A stretch of 64,000 bases of DNA, taken from Terribium retamae. Lineage in GTDB: Bacteria; Pseudomonadota; Alphaproteobacteria; Rhizobiales; Rhizobiaceae. The notes beneath the pieces were generated by a model. That model made no database searches. It was not told the origin of the DNA and saw only the letters and a list, made by a program, of their open reading frames with translations. Shown here one piece after another: positions 10,865 through 20,490 of this stretch; position 1 is the first letter of the stretch, and every line of letters begins with the position of its first letter. The stretch lies in the NCBI RefSeq assembly GCF_022347545.1, contig NZ_JAKREW010000022.1, forward strand, positions 1 through 64,000, given 5' to 3'. A program made the translations under genes and the position numbers.

Positions 10865-11494
10865 TCAAAGTCTGCGAACATTTCGCAGTTCAAGCACAAC
10901 CCCTTGTGGGTCGATCATGCTTTGATGTTCTACCAGATCGAAGCGCCAGCGGTGAGTGCTTTCTTCGACTTCCCGCTGATAATCCCGGCCTTTGTGGAAT
11001 AGAGCGCGGGCACCGGTGCCCAACCAGGGCTCGGTAAGGTCAAGAAGATCGGTCAACGAAGCCAGCGCACGAGCCGTTACGATCTCCGGGGCACGCACGA
11101 GTGAATACGACTCTTCAATGCGCTTTGCGATGACCCGAGCGGGCAAACGAAACTGCCCGACAGTGGCCTGCAAGAACCCAGTCTTTTTTCGATTGCTCTC
11201 GACAAGATCAATCGAACCATCACGATCCTTAAGCAGAAACGCCATTACCAAGCCGGGAAATCCGCCCCCAGAACCGATATCAGCCCAGCGCTTGGCGGTC
11301 GGCTCAAGCGCTGCAAGCTGGGCGCTGTCTAAGATGTGGCGTCGCCACACATCACCTTCAGTGGATGCAGCGACGAGATTTATGCTTCTATTCCATTTCA
11401 GGAAATGCGCTTCAAACGCCTCCAGCGCCGCAAACGTTTCACGTGAAACGTCTCCGGCTACCGCCCGCAGGCTTTCATAGGAAGCGTCGCTCAA
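10865..11494 (-). CDS. rsmG: 16S rRNA (guanine527-N7)-methyltransferase RsmG
   Basis: A 209-residue SAM-dependent methyltransferase that methylates G527 of 16S rRNA. The SAM motif is [10 protein letters not shown] (72-81). The start codon is TTG at 11494; it overlaps the TGA stop of mnmG as TTGA, so translation is probably coupled. Residues VSRET (16-20) are encoded by DNA that is itself a 14-bp perfect parS core (11436-11449), so this gene carries a partition site inside its reading frame. Confidence 0.95.
   Translation of the reverse strand: MSDASYESLRAVAGDVSRETFAALEAFEAHFLKWNRSINLVAASTEGDVWRRHILDSAQLAALEPTAKRWADIGSGGGFPGLVMAFLLKDRDGSIDLVESNRKKTGFLQATVGQFRLPARVIAKRIEESYSLVRAPEIVTARALASLTDLLDLTEPWLGTGARALFHKGRDYQREVEESTHRWRFDLVEHQSMIDPQGVVLELRNVRRL
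11435..11450. other. parS site inside rsmG
   Basis: CGTTTCACGTGAAACG, a perfect 16-bp palindrome. It matches the bacterial parS consensus TGTTTCACGTGAAACA at every position except the two outermost bases. It lies in the rsmG frame, 0.6 kb from parA. Confidence 0.9.
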
Positions 11495-13362
11495 GCGGCA
11501 CCCTTCTCGGCAATCTCCGCATTCCGGATGTGAGCGACGATTACGGCCAGGGCAGCAGGCGTCATGCCTTCCATGCGCTGCGCCTCGGCAATCGACCGGG
11601 GCTTTCGATCCCGCATCTTCTGCTTCAGTTCATTCGACAGGCCTGAAACCCCGCCAAAATCCAACTCCCCCGGGATCATTCGATTCTCTTCCCGCCGCAG
11701 TTGTTCAGCATCGGCCTTCTGGCGATCCAGATATACCGAATATTTCGCCTCAATTTCGAGCGCTTCCGCCGTCTTGGCATCAATGCCGGCGAATTGGGAA
11801 TCGATCTTTGATAGCCAGGCTACATCCACAGCTGGATATGCCAGCAACTCATAGGCCGAGCGTCGCACCCCGTCCTTGTTTATCTCGAGACCGTGACTGG
11901 CGGCTTCGTTCGGCGTGAGCCGAACCCGTTTGGCCAATTCGCGAGCGCGATCGATCCGCGTTCTGATCTCTTCAAAACGACGAGCGCGGTCGGCCGATAC
12001 GATGCCGAGATCAATGGCTTTGGCCGTCAGGCGCTCATCCGCGTTGTCGGCGCGCAGCGACAAGCGGAATTCCGCGCGCGAAGTAAACATGCGATAGGGC
12101 TCCGCGATGCCTCTGCTTGTCAGGTCGTCGATCATGACGCCGATATAGGCTTCCGTCCGGCTGAGCACGACCTGGTTGCCACCACCGGCGCGACGCGCGG
12201 CGTTCAGGCCTGCGATAAGACCCTGCGCTCCCGCCTCTTCATAACCGGTCGTGCCGTTGATCTGGCCAGCGAGAAATAGCCCTTGGATCTTGCGGCTCTC
12301 AAGCGACTGATGCAGTTCGCGCGGGTCAACATGGTCATACTCGATGGCGTAACCTGGCTGCAGCATGGTCGCACGCTCCAAGCCCGGGATCGTCTTCAGC
12401 AGTTCAAGCTGCGCATCCTCCGGAAGCGATGTCGAAATCCCGTTTGGATAAACCGTCGGATCGTCGAGACCTTCCGGTTCGAGAAATATCTGATGCCCTT
12501 CACGATCGCCAAACTTGACGATCTTGTCCTCTATAGAGGGGCAGTAGCGGGGCCCCACGCCCTCGATCTCTCCCGAATACATTGCAGAACGATTGAGATT
12601 TGCGCGGATAACGGCGTGCGATTCCGGGGTCGTGCGCGTTATCCCGCAATCGATCTGCGGATTGCGGATATGATCCGTCATAAGGGAGAAAGGAACTGGG
12701 TTCTCGTCCGCGGCCTGGCTTTCGAGTGCCTTCCAATCGATCGTGCGCCCGTCTAGCCGAGGCGGTGTACCGGTCTTCAAACGCCTTAGCTTGAAGCCGA
12801 TGCGCTCCATGGTGGCCGATAGACCGACGGAAGCCTGCTCGTTCATGCGCCCGGCAACGATCTTACGATCTCCGATATGAATCAAACCGCGCAGGAACGT
12901 GCCCGTTGTCAACACCACGGCGCCACAAGACAGCCGGCGGCCATCTGCCAGAACTACGGCTGAAACGGCGTTGTTATCAACCTCAAGATCGAAAACTTCG
13001 CCTTCAATGACGTCGAGATTTGCTTGAGCCTGGATGGCCTCTTGCATAGCCAGGCGATAGAGCTTCCGATCTGCCTGGGTTCGAGGACCACGCACCGCAG
13101 GTCCTTTCCGGCGATTGAGCAGACGAAACTGAATGCCACCAGCATCCGCGACCCGACCCATCAGGCCGTCCATCGCATCGATTTCGCGAACGAGATGGCC
13201 CTTGCCAAGACCACCAATCGCCGGATTGCAGGACATCACTCCAATTGTGTCGAAGCGCAGCGTTACCAGCGCACAACGCGCACCCGCGCGTGCAGCGGCG
13301 CTGGCTGCTTCGCAACCGGCATGGCCACCTCCAACCACGACGACGTCGTAGCTGCTGATCAT
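11491..13362 (-). CDS. mnmG: tRNA uridine-5-carboxymethylaminomethyl modification enzyme MnmG
   Basis: A 623-residue FAD enzyme that, with MnmE, adds the carboxymethylaminomethyl group to wobble U34 of certain tRNAs. The FAD motif GGGHAG is at residues 11-16; the family signature [19 protein letters not shown]-like segment follows near 45, and the C-terminal helical domain ends in the normal place. Starts at ATG 13362. It lies directly downstream of mnmE, separated by a 203-base gap packed with parS-like sites, which is unusual spacing for partners that act together. Confidence 0.96.
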   Translation of the reverse strand: MISSYDVVVVGGGHAGCEAASAAARAGARCALVTLRFDTIGVMSCNPAIGGLGKGHLVREIDAMDGLMGRVADAGGIQFRLLNRRKGPAVRGPRTQADRKLYRLAMQEAIQAQANLDVIEGEVFDLEVDNNAVSAVVLADGRRLSCGAVVLTTGTFLRGLIHIGDRKIVAGRMNEQASVGLSATMERIGFKLRRLKTGTPPRLDGRTIDWKALESQAADENPVPFSLMTDHIRNPQIDCGITRTTPESHAVIRANLNRSAMYSGEIEGVGPRYCPSIEDKIVKFGDREGHQIFLEPEGLDDPTVYPNGISTSLPEDAQLELLKTIPGLERATMLQPGYAIEYDHVDPRELHQSLESRKIQGLFLAGQINGTTGYEEAGAQGLIAGLNAARRAGGGNQVVLSRTEAYIGVMIDDLTSRGIAEPYRMFTSRAEFRLSLRADNADERLTAKAIDLGIVSADRARRFEEIRTRIDRARELAKRVRLTPNEAASHGLEINKDGVRRSAYELLAYPAVDVAWLSKIDSQFAGIDAKTAEALEIEAKYSVYLDRQKADAEQLRREENRMIPGELDFGGVSGLSNELKQKMRDRKPRSIAEAQRMEGMTPAALAVIVAHIRNAEIAEKGAA

Positions 13363-13435
13363 TTTGCTTGCGCTCCTGGAGTTTCGCTTTGCGCTGTCAT
13401 GTTCCCGCTAGCGATTCCTGTCAAGAAAAACCGAA

Positions 13436-13451
13436 CGTTTCACGTGAAACA
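13436..13451. other. parS-like site 1 in mnmG-mnmE gap
   Basis: CGTTTCACGTGAAACA: one mismatch to consensus TGTTTCACGTGAAACA, with an intact 14-bp core. The best of four sites in this gap. Confidence 0.9.
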
Positions 13452-13482
13452 TGTATCCGTTGCAAAACGCGTCCTGTGGGGT

Positions 13483-13498
13483 TGTTTCACGTGAATCA
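13483..13498. other. parS-like site 2 in mnmG-mnmE gap
   Basis: TGTTTCACGTGAATCA: a single mismatch (A to T at position 14), which creates the CcrM site GAATC inside the right arm. Confidence 0.8.
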
Positions 13499-13517
13499 TG
13501 TCCGCGGTGCCGGGCAT

Positions 13518-13533
13518 TGTTTCACGTGAGTCA
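13518..13533. other. parS-like site 3 in mnmG-mnmE gap
   Basis: TGTTTCACGTGAGTCA: two mismatches to consensus, both in the right arm, creating GAGTC, a CcrM methylation site. Confidence 0.65.
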
Positions 13534-13552
13534 GGCTTCCGCCTATCTGAGG

Positions 13553-13568
13553 CGTTTCACGTGAGTCA
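13553..13568. other. parS-like site 4 overlapping the mnmE stop
   Basis: CGTTTCACGTGAGTCA: three mismatches to consensus but an intact left arm GTTTCACGTGA; also contains GAGTC. It overlaps the last codons of mnmE. Confidence 0.6.
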
Positions 13569-14888
13569 CTTCCCGATACAGAACTGCGAGAAGATGACGT
13601 CCAGCAAGTCTTCGACATCGACAGCGCCAACAATTCGGCCCAATCGCTCTCCAGCCAACCGTAGATCTTCAGCCTGGAGCTCCAGATCCGTCCCAGACAG
13701 CGCTCGCTCTATGAACGCCTTGCCTTCGTTCAGCAGCTCCATATGGCGCAGGCGTGTCGGCAGCAGATCACCAGCTGACGCAGCCGCGCGCTCCGCCAAT
13801 TCGCCCAGCCTCTCGAGAAGTTTGTCCAGCCCTTGGCCCGTCCTACCAGACACAACCAGATCGAATTCGGCCTCTTTTCCTTGTTCTTCCTCGGCGAGCA
13901 GATCGACCTTGGTTCCAATCCGGAGCGCACGCGCGCCTTCCGGCAATTCGATATCCGGCGGCGCTATCGTCATATCTTGGAGCAACACAATCAAATCGGC
14001 GCTCTCCGCACGCTCTTTCGCTCGCTTGATCCCTATTCCCTCGACTGTTCCGGCCTGCTCTCTCAGGCCAGCCGTGTCGGTCAGCCGAACTTTGAGGCCG
14101 TGTAGGTCCAGCGCGACCTCGATCAGGTCCCTCGTCGTGCCGGGTTCGTCACTGACAATAGCGGCTTCGCGCTTGGCGAGTGCGTTAAACAAGCTCGACT
14201 TCCCGGCGTTCGGCGCGCCCAGTATGACCACGTCGAAGCCTTCTCGGATAATTTCGCCCGCGTGGAACCCATCAATATGCGTTGCAATGTCGCTGGAAAG
14301 CTTACGCATACCAGACCAGACAGCCTCCAACACGGATCCAGGAATGTCATCTTCATCCGCGAAATCGATTTCGGCTTCGATCATGGCGCGGGCATGGATC
14401 AACTGCCGGCGCCACCCTTCATAGAGTTCACTTTGGGCGCCTCCCGCATTAAGCAGAGCGAAGCGACGCTGCGATTCCGTTTCAGCGTTGATCAGGTCGG
14501 CTAGGGCTTCAGTCTCGACGAGGTCAAGCTTCCCGTTCAGGAATGCGCGTCTCGTGAATTCACCGGGCTCGGCATGACGTATCCCTTCAATGGCCGTCAA
14601 CGCCTGTAAAAGCGCTGCCACCACCGCCTTACCCCCATGCACTTGAAATTCGGCGACGTCTTCCCCTGTAAAACTTGTGGGCCCTGCGAAAAAAATCACC
14701 AGTCCCGTATCGATGAGCGATCCGTCGGTTTGCCTCAATTTTCGCAGCGAGGCCGTGCGCTCAGGTGCGGACTTTCCGGCAATCGTTTCGACCGCGAATC
14801 GAGTCCTTGAGCCCGACAACCTTACCACCGCCACGCCTGCCGGCAGCTTTCCGCTCGATAACGCAACAATCGAATCCGAAAATCTCAT
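13566..14888 (-). CDS. mnmE: tRNA modification GTPase MnmE
   Basis: A 440-residue GTPase that works with MnmG on tRNA wobble uridine. An N-terminal formyl-THF-binding domain (1-115) is followed by helical parts and an inserted G domain with G1 GAPNAGKSS (224-232), G2 TTRD (251-254) and G3 DTAG (271-274). The protein ends in the diagnostic CIGK, whose cysteine is essential in homologues. Starts at ATG 14888. It is the first gene of the mnmE-mnmG-rsmG-parA-parB series. Confidence 0.96.
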   Translation of the reverse strand: MRFSDSIVALSSGKLPAGVAVVRLSGSRTRFAVETIAGKSAPERTASLRKLRQTDGSLIDTGLVIFFAGPTSFTGEDVAEFQVHGGKAVVAALLQALTAIEGIRHAEPGEFTRRAFLNGKLDLVETEALADLINAETESQRRFALLNAGGAQSELYEGWRRQLIHARAMIEAEIDFADEDDIPGSVLEAVWSGMRKLSSDIATHIDGFHAGEIIREGFDVVILGAPNAGKSSLFNALAKREAAIVSDEPGTTRDLIEVALDLHGLKVRLTDTAGLREQAGTVEGIGIKRAKERAESADLIVLLQDMTIAPPDIELPEGARALRIGTKVDLLAEEEQGKEAEFDLVVSGRTGQGLDKLLERLGELAERAAASAGDLLPTRLRHMELLNEGKAFIERALSGTDLELQAEDLRLAGERLGRIVGAVDVEDLLDVIFSQFCIGK

Positions 14889-14940
14889 TGTCCGCTCTTC
14901 GAAATGCCCTAACTTCCCTATGAGATAACAGGCAGGAACC

Positions 14941-16953
14941 GTGACCTTACCGCAGAAAAATCTGCTCGCTGACGAGGCGAGCCCCTATCTGCGCCAACAT
15001 GCGCACAATCCCGTTCATTGGCGAGCCTGGTCACAGGCAGCCCTGGACGAAGCACGCACTCTGGATCGCCCCATCCTGCTTTCGATCGGTTACGCTGCCT
15101 GTCATTGGTGCCATGTCATGGCGCATGAAAGCTTCGAAAACGATGAAATCGCCGGCGTCATGAACCGGTTCTTCGTCAACATCAAGGTGGATCGCGAAGA
15201 ACGGCCTGACATCGACCAGATCTACATGGCTTCGCTTTCGGCGATGGGCGAGCAAGGCGGCTGGCCATTGACCATGTTTCTCACGCCCGGCGGCAAGCCC
15301 TTCTGGGGAGGAACCTACTTCCCACCTCGCTCACGTTATGGCCGGCCGGGCTTCGTGCAGGTGCTCGAAGCCGTCGACAAGGCATGGCGCGAGAAGCGGG
15401 CTAGTTTGAATCAGAGCGCAGGCGGATTGATTACACATGTCGCTGCACGACTGTCAGCGACCCAGCCCAAGGCCTTGCTTGATCACGAGACCATGCAAAG
15501 GCTCGCGGTCGGCATCGAGGGGATGATCGACTGGACTGAAGGCGGGCTGAAAGGGGCTCCGAAATTTCCCAATGCTCCCTTCATGATGACACTTTGGCTT
15601 TCGTGGCTGAAAACGAGAAACACAAGCCATCGCGACGCTGTTCTGCTGTCCCTGCGAAAGATGCTGTCCGGCGGCATCTACGACCATGTTGGCGGAGGCC
15701 TCTGCCGTTATTCCACAGACGCCGAATGGACCGTGCCCCACTTCGAAAAGATGCTCTACGACAATGCCCAGCTGCTGCGGATGGCGAACTGGGCCCACGC
15801 AACAACTCACGACGAACTGTTCCGGATACGAATCGAAGAGACGATTGCATGGCTCTCACGAGAGATGCGCACTGATAATGGCGCCTTCGCTTCCAGCCTG
15901 GATGCCGACAGCGACGGCGAAGAGGGCCTTTTCTACACATGGAGCGAAAGCGAGGTCGCAGACGCTCTCCAGGCCGATCTTCCTGCCTTTGCCGAATATT
16001 ACACCTTAGCGGCTCCTGCCAATTGGGAAGGCAAGCCGATCCCGCGGCAGAACGACGAGCAGCGGACGCAAGAGGTCGCAAACTATCCCATAGCAGCAGC
16101 CTTGAAGTCCAAGCTCCTTGCCGCTCGCGCCCAGCGCGTTCGCCCAGGACGAGACGACAAGGTTCTGGCTGACTGGAATGGCTTGCTGATCACTGCGCTC
16201 GCCGAATGCGGTCGAAGTTTTGGGCGCGACGACTGGATCGACCTCGCGGCTCAAGCCTTTGCCGGCATCCTCGGTGCCGCCGAAAGTGGTCGCCTGCCGC
16301 ACTCCATCCTCGGCGAAAGGAAATTGTTCCCGGCCTTGTCGAGCGACTATGCCGCGATGACCACAGCCGCGGTGGCACTGTTCGAAGCAACGCGCAAGCC
16401 GGAATATATCGACACCGCTAAGAGCCTGATGGAACAGCTCGAAGAATGGCACGCGGACACCGACCGCACCGGCTATTTTCTTTCCGCTTCGGATAGCAGC
16501 GATGTCCCGATCCGCATACGCGGCGATGTCGATGAAGCGATTCCCTCCGCGACCGGACAGATTATCGAAGCTTTGACGCGATTGGCGACCGCAACAGGCG
16601 TCATCGCGCTTCACGAAAAAGCGTTGACGGTGGCCGAACACGCCTTGGGCCGCGCAGGCCAACAAACCTATGGTCAGGTTGGCATCGTCAATTCCTGCGC
16701 CCTGACACTGGAACCCTTGAAGCTTGTCATTGTCGAGAACCCCAGCCAGACAGGACTCGTTGCGGTGGCGAATCGAAATCCCGATCCTCGCCGCATCGAC
16801 ATCCTCGTATCCGTCGGCGGTACGGCGCCAAAGCTGCCGGGCGACCTGCTGCCCCCCACGGACAAACCCGGCGCTTATTTCTGCCTGTCCCAGTCTTGCC
16901 TACCGCCCGTCATCGATCCCGGCGAACTGGAGCGTCTGCTGCGCTCCAATTAG
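14941..16953 (+). CDS. Thioredoxin domain-containing protein, DUF255 (YyaL/SSP411 family)
   Basis: A 670-residue protein with an N-terminal thioredoxin-like DUF255 domain (1-165) and a C-terminal alpha/alpha six-barrel like that of glycosidases and N-acylglucosamine 2-epimerases. The redox motif is CHWCHVM (Cys54, Cys57). No signal peptide, so it is cytosolic. It starts with GTG at 14941, 7 bases after AGGAACC. The family is widespread and named after human SPATA20; its reaction is not established. It is divergent from mnmE across 52 bases. Confidence 0.88.
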   Translation: MTLPQKNLLADEASPYLRQHAHNPVHWRAWSQAALDEARTLDRPILLSIGYAACHWCHVMAHESFENDEIAGVMNRFFVNIKVDREERPDIDQIYMASLSAMGEQGGWPLTMFLTPGGKPFWGGTYFPPRSRYGRPGFVQVLEAVDKAWREKRASLNQSAGGLITHVAARLSATQPKALLDHETMQRLAVGIEGMIDWTEGGLKGAPKFPNAPFMMTLWLSWLKTRNTSHRDAVLLSLRKMLSGGIYDHVGGGLCRYSTDAEWTVPHFEKMLYDNAQLLRMANWAHATTHDELFRIRIEETIAWLSREMRTDNGAFASSLDADSDGEEGLFYTWSESEVADALQADLPAFAEYYTLAAPANWEGKPIPRQNDEQRTQEVANYPIAAALKSKLLAARAQRVRPGRDDKVLADWNGLLITALAECGRSFGRDDWIDLAAQAFAGILGAAESGRLPHSILGERKLFPALSSDYAAMTTAAVALFEATRKPEYIDTAKSLMEQLEEWHADTDRTGYFLSASDSSDVPIRIRGDVDEAIPSATGQIIEALTRLATATGVIALHEKALTVAEHALGRAGQQTYGQVGIVNSCALTLEPLKLVIVENPSQTGLVAVANRNPDPRRIDILVSVGGTAPKLPGDLLPPTDKPGAYFCLSQSCLPPVIDPGELERLLRSN

Positions 16954-17025
16954 GCGCAATAAATACAGAGCCTTAGATACGATCCACCTTCATGGCCGAG
17001 CTTAAACCAGCGTGTGATCCCATAC

Positions 17026-17054
17026 GAAAAAGCGCGCCCCGAAGAGCGCGCTTT
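17026..17054 (-). terminator. Terminator downstream of rho
   Basis: Stem AAAGCGCGC (17029-17037) with GCGCGCTTT (17046-17054). Read on the minus strand it is followed by TTTTTCG, so it serves rho; on the plus strand it may weakly terminate the DUF255 gene. Confidence 0.75.
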
Positions 17055-17088
17055 GCCGAGATGTTTCGATTTATCGAGAACCTGACGA

Positions 17089-18351
17089 TCAGGTGTTCAT
17101 CGAATCGAAGAAATCGCCGTTGGTCTTCGTCTGCTTCAGCTTATCGATAAGGAATTCGATCGCATCGGTGGTGCCCATCGGCGCGAGAATACGGCGCAGG
17201 ACGAAGATCTTCTGCAGATCCTGACGCGCGACCAGCAGGTCTTCCTTGCGGGTACCCGACTTGAGGATATCCATTGCCGGGTAGATGCGCTTGTCGGCGA
17301 CCTTACGATCGAGCACGATTTCCGAGTTACCGGTACCCTTGAACTCTTCGAAGATCACTTCGTCCATGCGGCTGCCGGTATCGATCAGTGCCGTTGCAAT
17401 GATCGTCAGCGAACCACCTTCCTCGATGTTACGGGCGGCGCCGAAGAAGCGCTTCGGACGTTGCAGAGCGTTGGCGTCGACACCACCCGTCAGCACCTTG
17501 CCGGATGACGGCACAACGGTGTTGTAAGCACGGCCGAGGCGGGTGATCGAATCGAGCAGGATGACGACGTCACGGCCATGCTCGACCAGGCGTTTGGCCT
17601 TTTCGATGACCATTTCAGCGACCTGCACGTGACGGGCAGCGGGCTCATCGAAAGTCGAGGACACGACCTCGCCCTTCACTGAACGCTGCATGTCGGTCAC
17701 TTCTTCCGGACGTTCATCGATCAAAAGGACGATCAAATAGCATTCCGGATGATTGGCAGTAATCGAGTGCGCTATGTTCTGCAGCAGAACGGTCTTACCG
17801 GTCCGCGGCGGTGCCACGATCAGACCACGCTGGCCTTTGCCAAGCGGTGCCACCAAATCGATGACACGAGCCGACAGATCCTTCGTCGGGGCTTCGATTT
17901 CCATCTTCAACCGCTCATTCGGGTAAAGCGGCGTCAGATTGTCGAAGTGGATCTTGTGCCGGATCTTCTCCGGGTCGTCGAAATTGATGGTGTTGACCTT
18001 GAGCAACGCGAAATAGCGTTCGCCTTCCTTCGGGCTGCGGATCGGTCCTTCAACTGTATCGCCAGTCTTCAGCGAGAAGCGGCGTATCTGCGAAGGCGAG
18101 ATATAGATATCGTCCGGACCCGGCAGATAGTTGGCATTGGCCGAGCGTAGGAAGCCGAAGCCGTCCTGCAGAACCTCGACGACGCCATCGCCGATGATCT
18201 CGATGTCCTGCGCCGCCAGCTTCTTGAGGATCGCGAACATCAGCTCCTGCTTGCGCATCACGCTGGCGTTTTCGACCTCGAGCGATTCGGCAAACGCGAT
18301 CAGATCGGTCGGTTTCTTGTTCTTGAATTCTTGGAGTTTCATTTCCTGCAT
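17089..18351 (-). CDS. rho: Transcription termination factor Rho
   Basis: A 420-residue hexameric RNA-dependent ATPase, full length. Rho N-terminal helical domain (1-45), cold-shock-like RNA-binding domain (about 50-125, DGFGFLRS), then the ATPase with Walker A APPRTGKT (180-187), [10 protein letters not shown] and the Q/R-loop regions. Two starts are possible, ATG 18351 and ATG 18342; I keep the first because relatives also begin with a few residues before MKLQE. The 171-base leader to hemJ contains A-rich pyrimidine-poor stretches and may carry autoregulatory signals, but no clear structure is visible. Confidence 0.96.
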   Translation of the reverse strand: MQEMKLQEFKNKKPTDLIAFAESLEVENASVMRKQELMFAILKKLAAQDIEIIGDGVVEVLQDGFGFLRSANANYLPGPDDIYISPSQIRRFSLKTGDTVEGPIRSPKEGERYFALLKVNTINFDDPEKIRHKIHFDNLTPLYPNERLKMEIEAPTKDLSARVIDLVAPLGKGQRGLIVAPPRTGKTVLLQNIAHSITANHPECYLIVLLIDERPEEVTDMQRSVKGEVVSSTFDEPAARHVQVAEMVIEKAKRLVEHGRDVVILLDSITRLGRAYNTVVPSSGKVLTGGVDANALQRPKRFFGAARNIEEGGSLTIIATALIDTGSRMDEVIFEEFKGTGNSEIVLDRKVADKRIYPAMDILKSGTRKEDLLVARQDLQKIFVLRRILAPMGTTDAIEFLIDKLKQTKTNGDFFDSMNT

Positions 18352-18522
18352 GAGAGGAGCCTAAGTGTAAAAATGGGAAAATGGCCGGCGAGAGAAAAAG
18401 CCGAACGCGACCGAAAGGTAGGAAACTGAATGGGGCGCGTGACGAGGAGAGACCCGTCTTTTACCGCCACACCATTCAAAGAGCAAGGCGCGAAATCGTA
18501 GCTTCTGCCAGGCTTTCGCCGC

Positions 18523-19059
18523 TTAGAACGGCTTTACGATCACCAGCACGACAATGATGATCATCAGCAATGTGGGGATCTCGTTGACGATCCGCCAGTG
18601 CCTGGCCGGTTTTTCATTGCGATCTTCCGCGAATTTACGCACGGCAGCCGAAAGATAGCCGTGGACGGCAGACAGCGCCACCACGGCCGCAAGCTTGGCA
18701 TGCAGCCAGCCACCCTGGAAACCAAACCCCTTCCAGGCCAGCCACAGGCCGAAGGCCCAGCTGATCACCATCGCCGGATTGATGATGCCGCGCAGCAGGC
18801 GCCGCTCCATCACCTTGAAGGTTTCCGACTGCTGCGAACCGCGTTCCGTCTCGGCATGGTAAACGAAAAGTCTGGGCAGATAGAGCATGCCTGCCATCCA
18901 AGAGATGACGGCAATCACATGGATGGCCTTGGCCCAGGGATAGAAGTCCTCCGGCGCCACCAGATAGAGCAGCGCGGCCAGGAACAGGAAGATGGCGATC
19001 GCGATCGCCGCCCGCCTCAGGGCTTGCCCACCGCCGGCTGCGCTGTTGCTGTCGGTCAT
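18523..19059 (-). CDS. hemJ: Protoporphyrinogen IX oxidase HemJ
   Basis: A 178-residue inner-membrane protein of the HemJ (UPF0093) family, which oxidises protoporphyrinogen IX in haem synthesis. Four to five membrane segments are visible; the conserved His lies in [20 protein letters not shown] (about 46-65) and a Lys/His pair in GGWLHAKL. The ATG at 19059 overlaps the hemE stop as ATGA, so the two haem genes are coupled. The longer frame to 19653 is antisense-style read-through of hemE and is not protein. Confidence 0.94.
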   Translation of the reverse strand: MTDSNSAAGGGQALRRAAIAIAIFLFLAALLYLVAPEDFYPWAKAIHVIAVISWMAGMLYLPRLFVYHAETERGSQQSETFKVMERRLLRGIINPAMVISWAFGLWLAWKGFGFQGGWLHAKLAAVVALSAVHGYLSAAVRKFAEDRNEKPARHWRIVNEIPTLLMIIIVVLVIVKPF

Positions 19060-20084
19060 CGGCGGCTCCTCACCTGCTTTACCATCGCCTCGACATGCGC
19101 GATCGGCGTCTCCGGCGTGATGCCGTGGCCAAGGTTGAAGATCAGCGGTCCATCGGCCAAAGCGTCCAGAATGGCATCGACGCCTTCCTGCAAGGCCCGT
19201 CCGCCGGCAACGAGACGCAATGGATCGAGATTGCCCTGCACCGCACCATCCTTCTGCAGCGTCTCGGCGGCGGTCAGCGGCACCGTCCAGTCGAGACCAA
19301 GGCCTGATATACCTGTCTTGGAACGGTAGGAAGCATAGTTGGCGCCAGCGCCCTTTGGAAAACCGATCACTGGAACTTCCGGATACGCGGCACGGACCTG
19401 CCGCACGATTTCGGCGACCGGCTCGACACAGAAGGCCTGGAAAGAGCCCTCGTCCAGCACACCGGACCAGGAATCGAATATTTGCACGACATCCGCACCG
19501 GCTTCGATCTGGCGGATGAGATAAGACGCCGACTGGTCGGCCAGGGTTTTCAAAAGCCGCCTGAAAGCATCTGGCTCGCGATATGCAAACAGCCTGGCTG
19601 GTGCCTGATCCGGCGTGCCGTGGCCGGCGATCATATAGGTCGCTACTGTCCAAGGCGCGCCGCAGAAGCCGATCAAGGTGGTTTCATCCGGCAGTTTTCG
19701 GCGCAGTTGTCGCACCGTTTCGTAAACCGGTGCCAGATTCACGTGAAACAGTTCGGTATTCAGGGCATCGATCTCATGAGCCTGGATCGGCGTCAGAAGC
19801 GGCCCGCGGCCCTCCTCGAAACGCAGATCGCGGCCGAGCGCGTGCGGTACCACCAGAATGTCGGAGAACAGGATAGAGGCATCGAAGCCGAAGCGCTCGA
19901 TAGGCTGCAACGTCACTTCTACCGCGAGATCCGGATTGTAGCAGAGATCGAGGAAGCTGCCGGCACGCTTCCTCGTCTCGCGGTATTCGGGCAGATAACG
20001 GCCAGCCTGGCGCATCATCCAGAGCGGAGGCGGTGAAACCGTCTCCCCTTTCAGCACTTCAAGCACAGTCCGTCTGGCAGTCAT
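19056..20084 (-). CDS. hemE: Uroporphyrinogen decarboxylase
   Basis: A 342-residue TIM-barrel enzyme that converts uroporphyrinogen III to coproporphyrinogen III. The signature [17 protein letters not shown] is at about 18-35 with the catalytic-pocket arginines, and [13 protein letters not shown] follows near 140. Starts at ATG 20084. hemE next to the origin is the standard alphaproteobacterial arrangement. The codons for FHVNL contain a parS-like site (19735-19750). Confidence 0.96.
   Translation of the reverse strand: MTARRTVLEVLKGETVSPPPLWMMRQAGRYLPEYRETRKRAGSFLDLCYNPDLAVEVTLQPIERFGFDASILFSDILVVPHALGRDLRFEEGRGPLLTPIQAHEIDALNTELFHVNLAPVYETVRQLRRKLPDETTLIGFCGAPWTVATYMIAGHGTPDQAPARLFAYREPDAFRRLLKTLADQSASYLIRQIEAGADVVQIFDSWSGVLDEGSFQAFCVEPVAEIVRQVRAAYPEVPVIGFPKGAGANYASYRSKTGISGLGLDWTVPLTAAETLQKDGAVQGNLDPLRLVAGGRALQEGVDAILDALADGPLIFNLGHGITPETPIAHVEAMVKQVRSRR
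19735..19750. other. parS-like site inside hemE
   Basis: On the minus strand TGTTTCACGTGAATCT, two mismatches to the parS consensus, with GAATC in the right arm as in the mnmG-mnmE sites. It lies 0.7 kb from the origin. It could be coincidence, because it is encoded by an ordinary peptide. Confidence 0.45.
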
Positions 20085-20490
20085 GAGCCCGCTTTCGAAA
20101 GCCTATTTATAACTAAAAAGGATTCTTAAAGAGTCTTCTGATTCTACGAGTCTGTTTGAATCGGGGATGTCGAGCTGTCCATTATCGGGCACCAAAACGC
20201 CAGTCTCCATAATGTCGCGCGCTTTTCCTCGCGGTGTTGGGAACAGCGGGGAAAACTCGAATCGGTGTTTGGAATCAAAACCCTAGCCGCTGTGATCTTT
20301 TGTCTCGCCTGTGGGTGGTCTCAGGTCAGATTCCGTCCTCCCCAGACTTGTCCCCAGCCGCCCAAAAAAGCTGACAGCGGCATCAATTGTGGACAAGCAG
20401 CCATCTGATACAGTCGCTTTTGCACACCCGCCGGGTTGGTCCCGACTTATCCACATCCACCCACAGCATCACGCGAGCCGTTGTGAACAA
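20085..20490. other. oriC: Chromosome replication origin oriC (predicted)
   Basis: A gene-free gap between hemE (minus) and the PPDK regulator (plus), the site of oriC in Caulobacter and rhizobia. The left part is AT-rich (20103-20130) and suits unwinding. It contains five GANTC sites at 20121, 20131, 20140, 20148 and 20158, and three more at 20259, 20272 and 20329. The right part has a perfect DnaA box TTATCCACA (20447-20455) and near matches: TTGTCCACA (minus, 20388-20396), TTTTGCACA (20418-20426) and TTGTTCACA (minus, 20482-20490). Gene strands to the left mostly point away from this spot, as expected for leading-strand genes. Confidence 0.85.
20447..20455 (+). other. Perfect DnaA box
   Basis: TTATCCACA, an exact match to the high-affinity consensus, flanked within 65 bases by three one-mismatch boxes. 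Confidence 0.85.
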
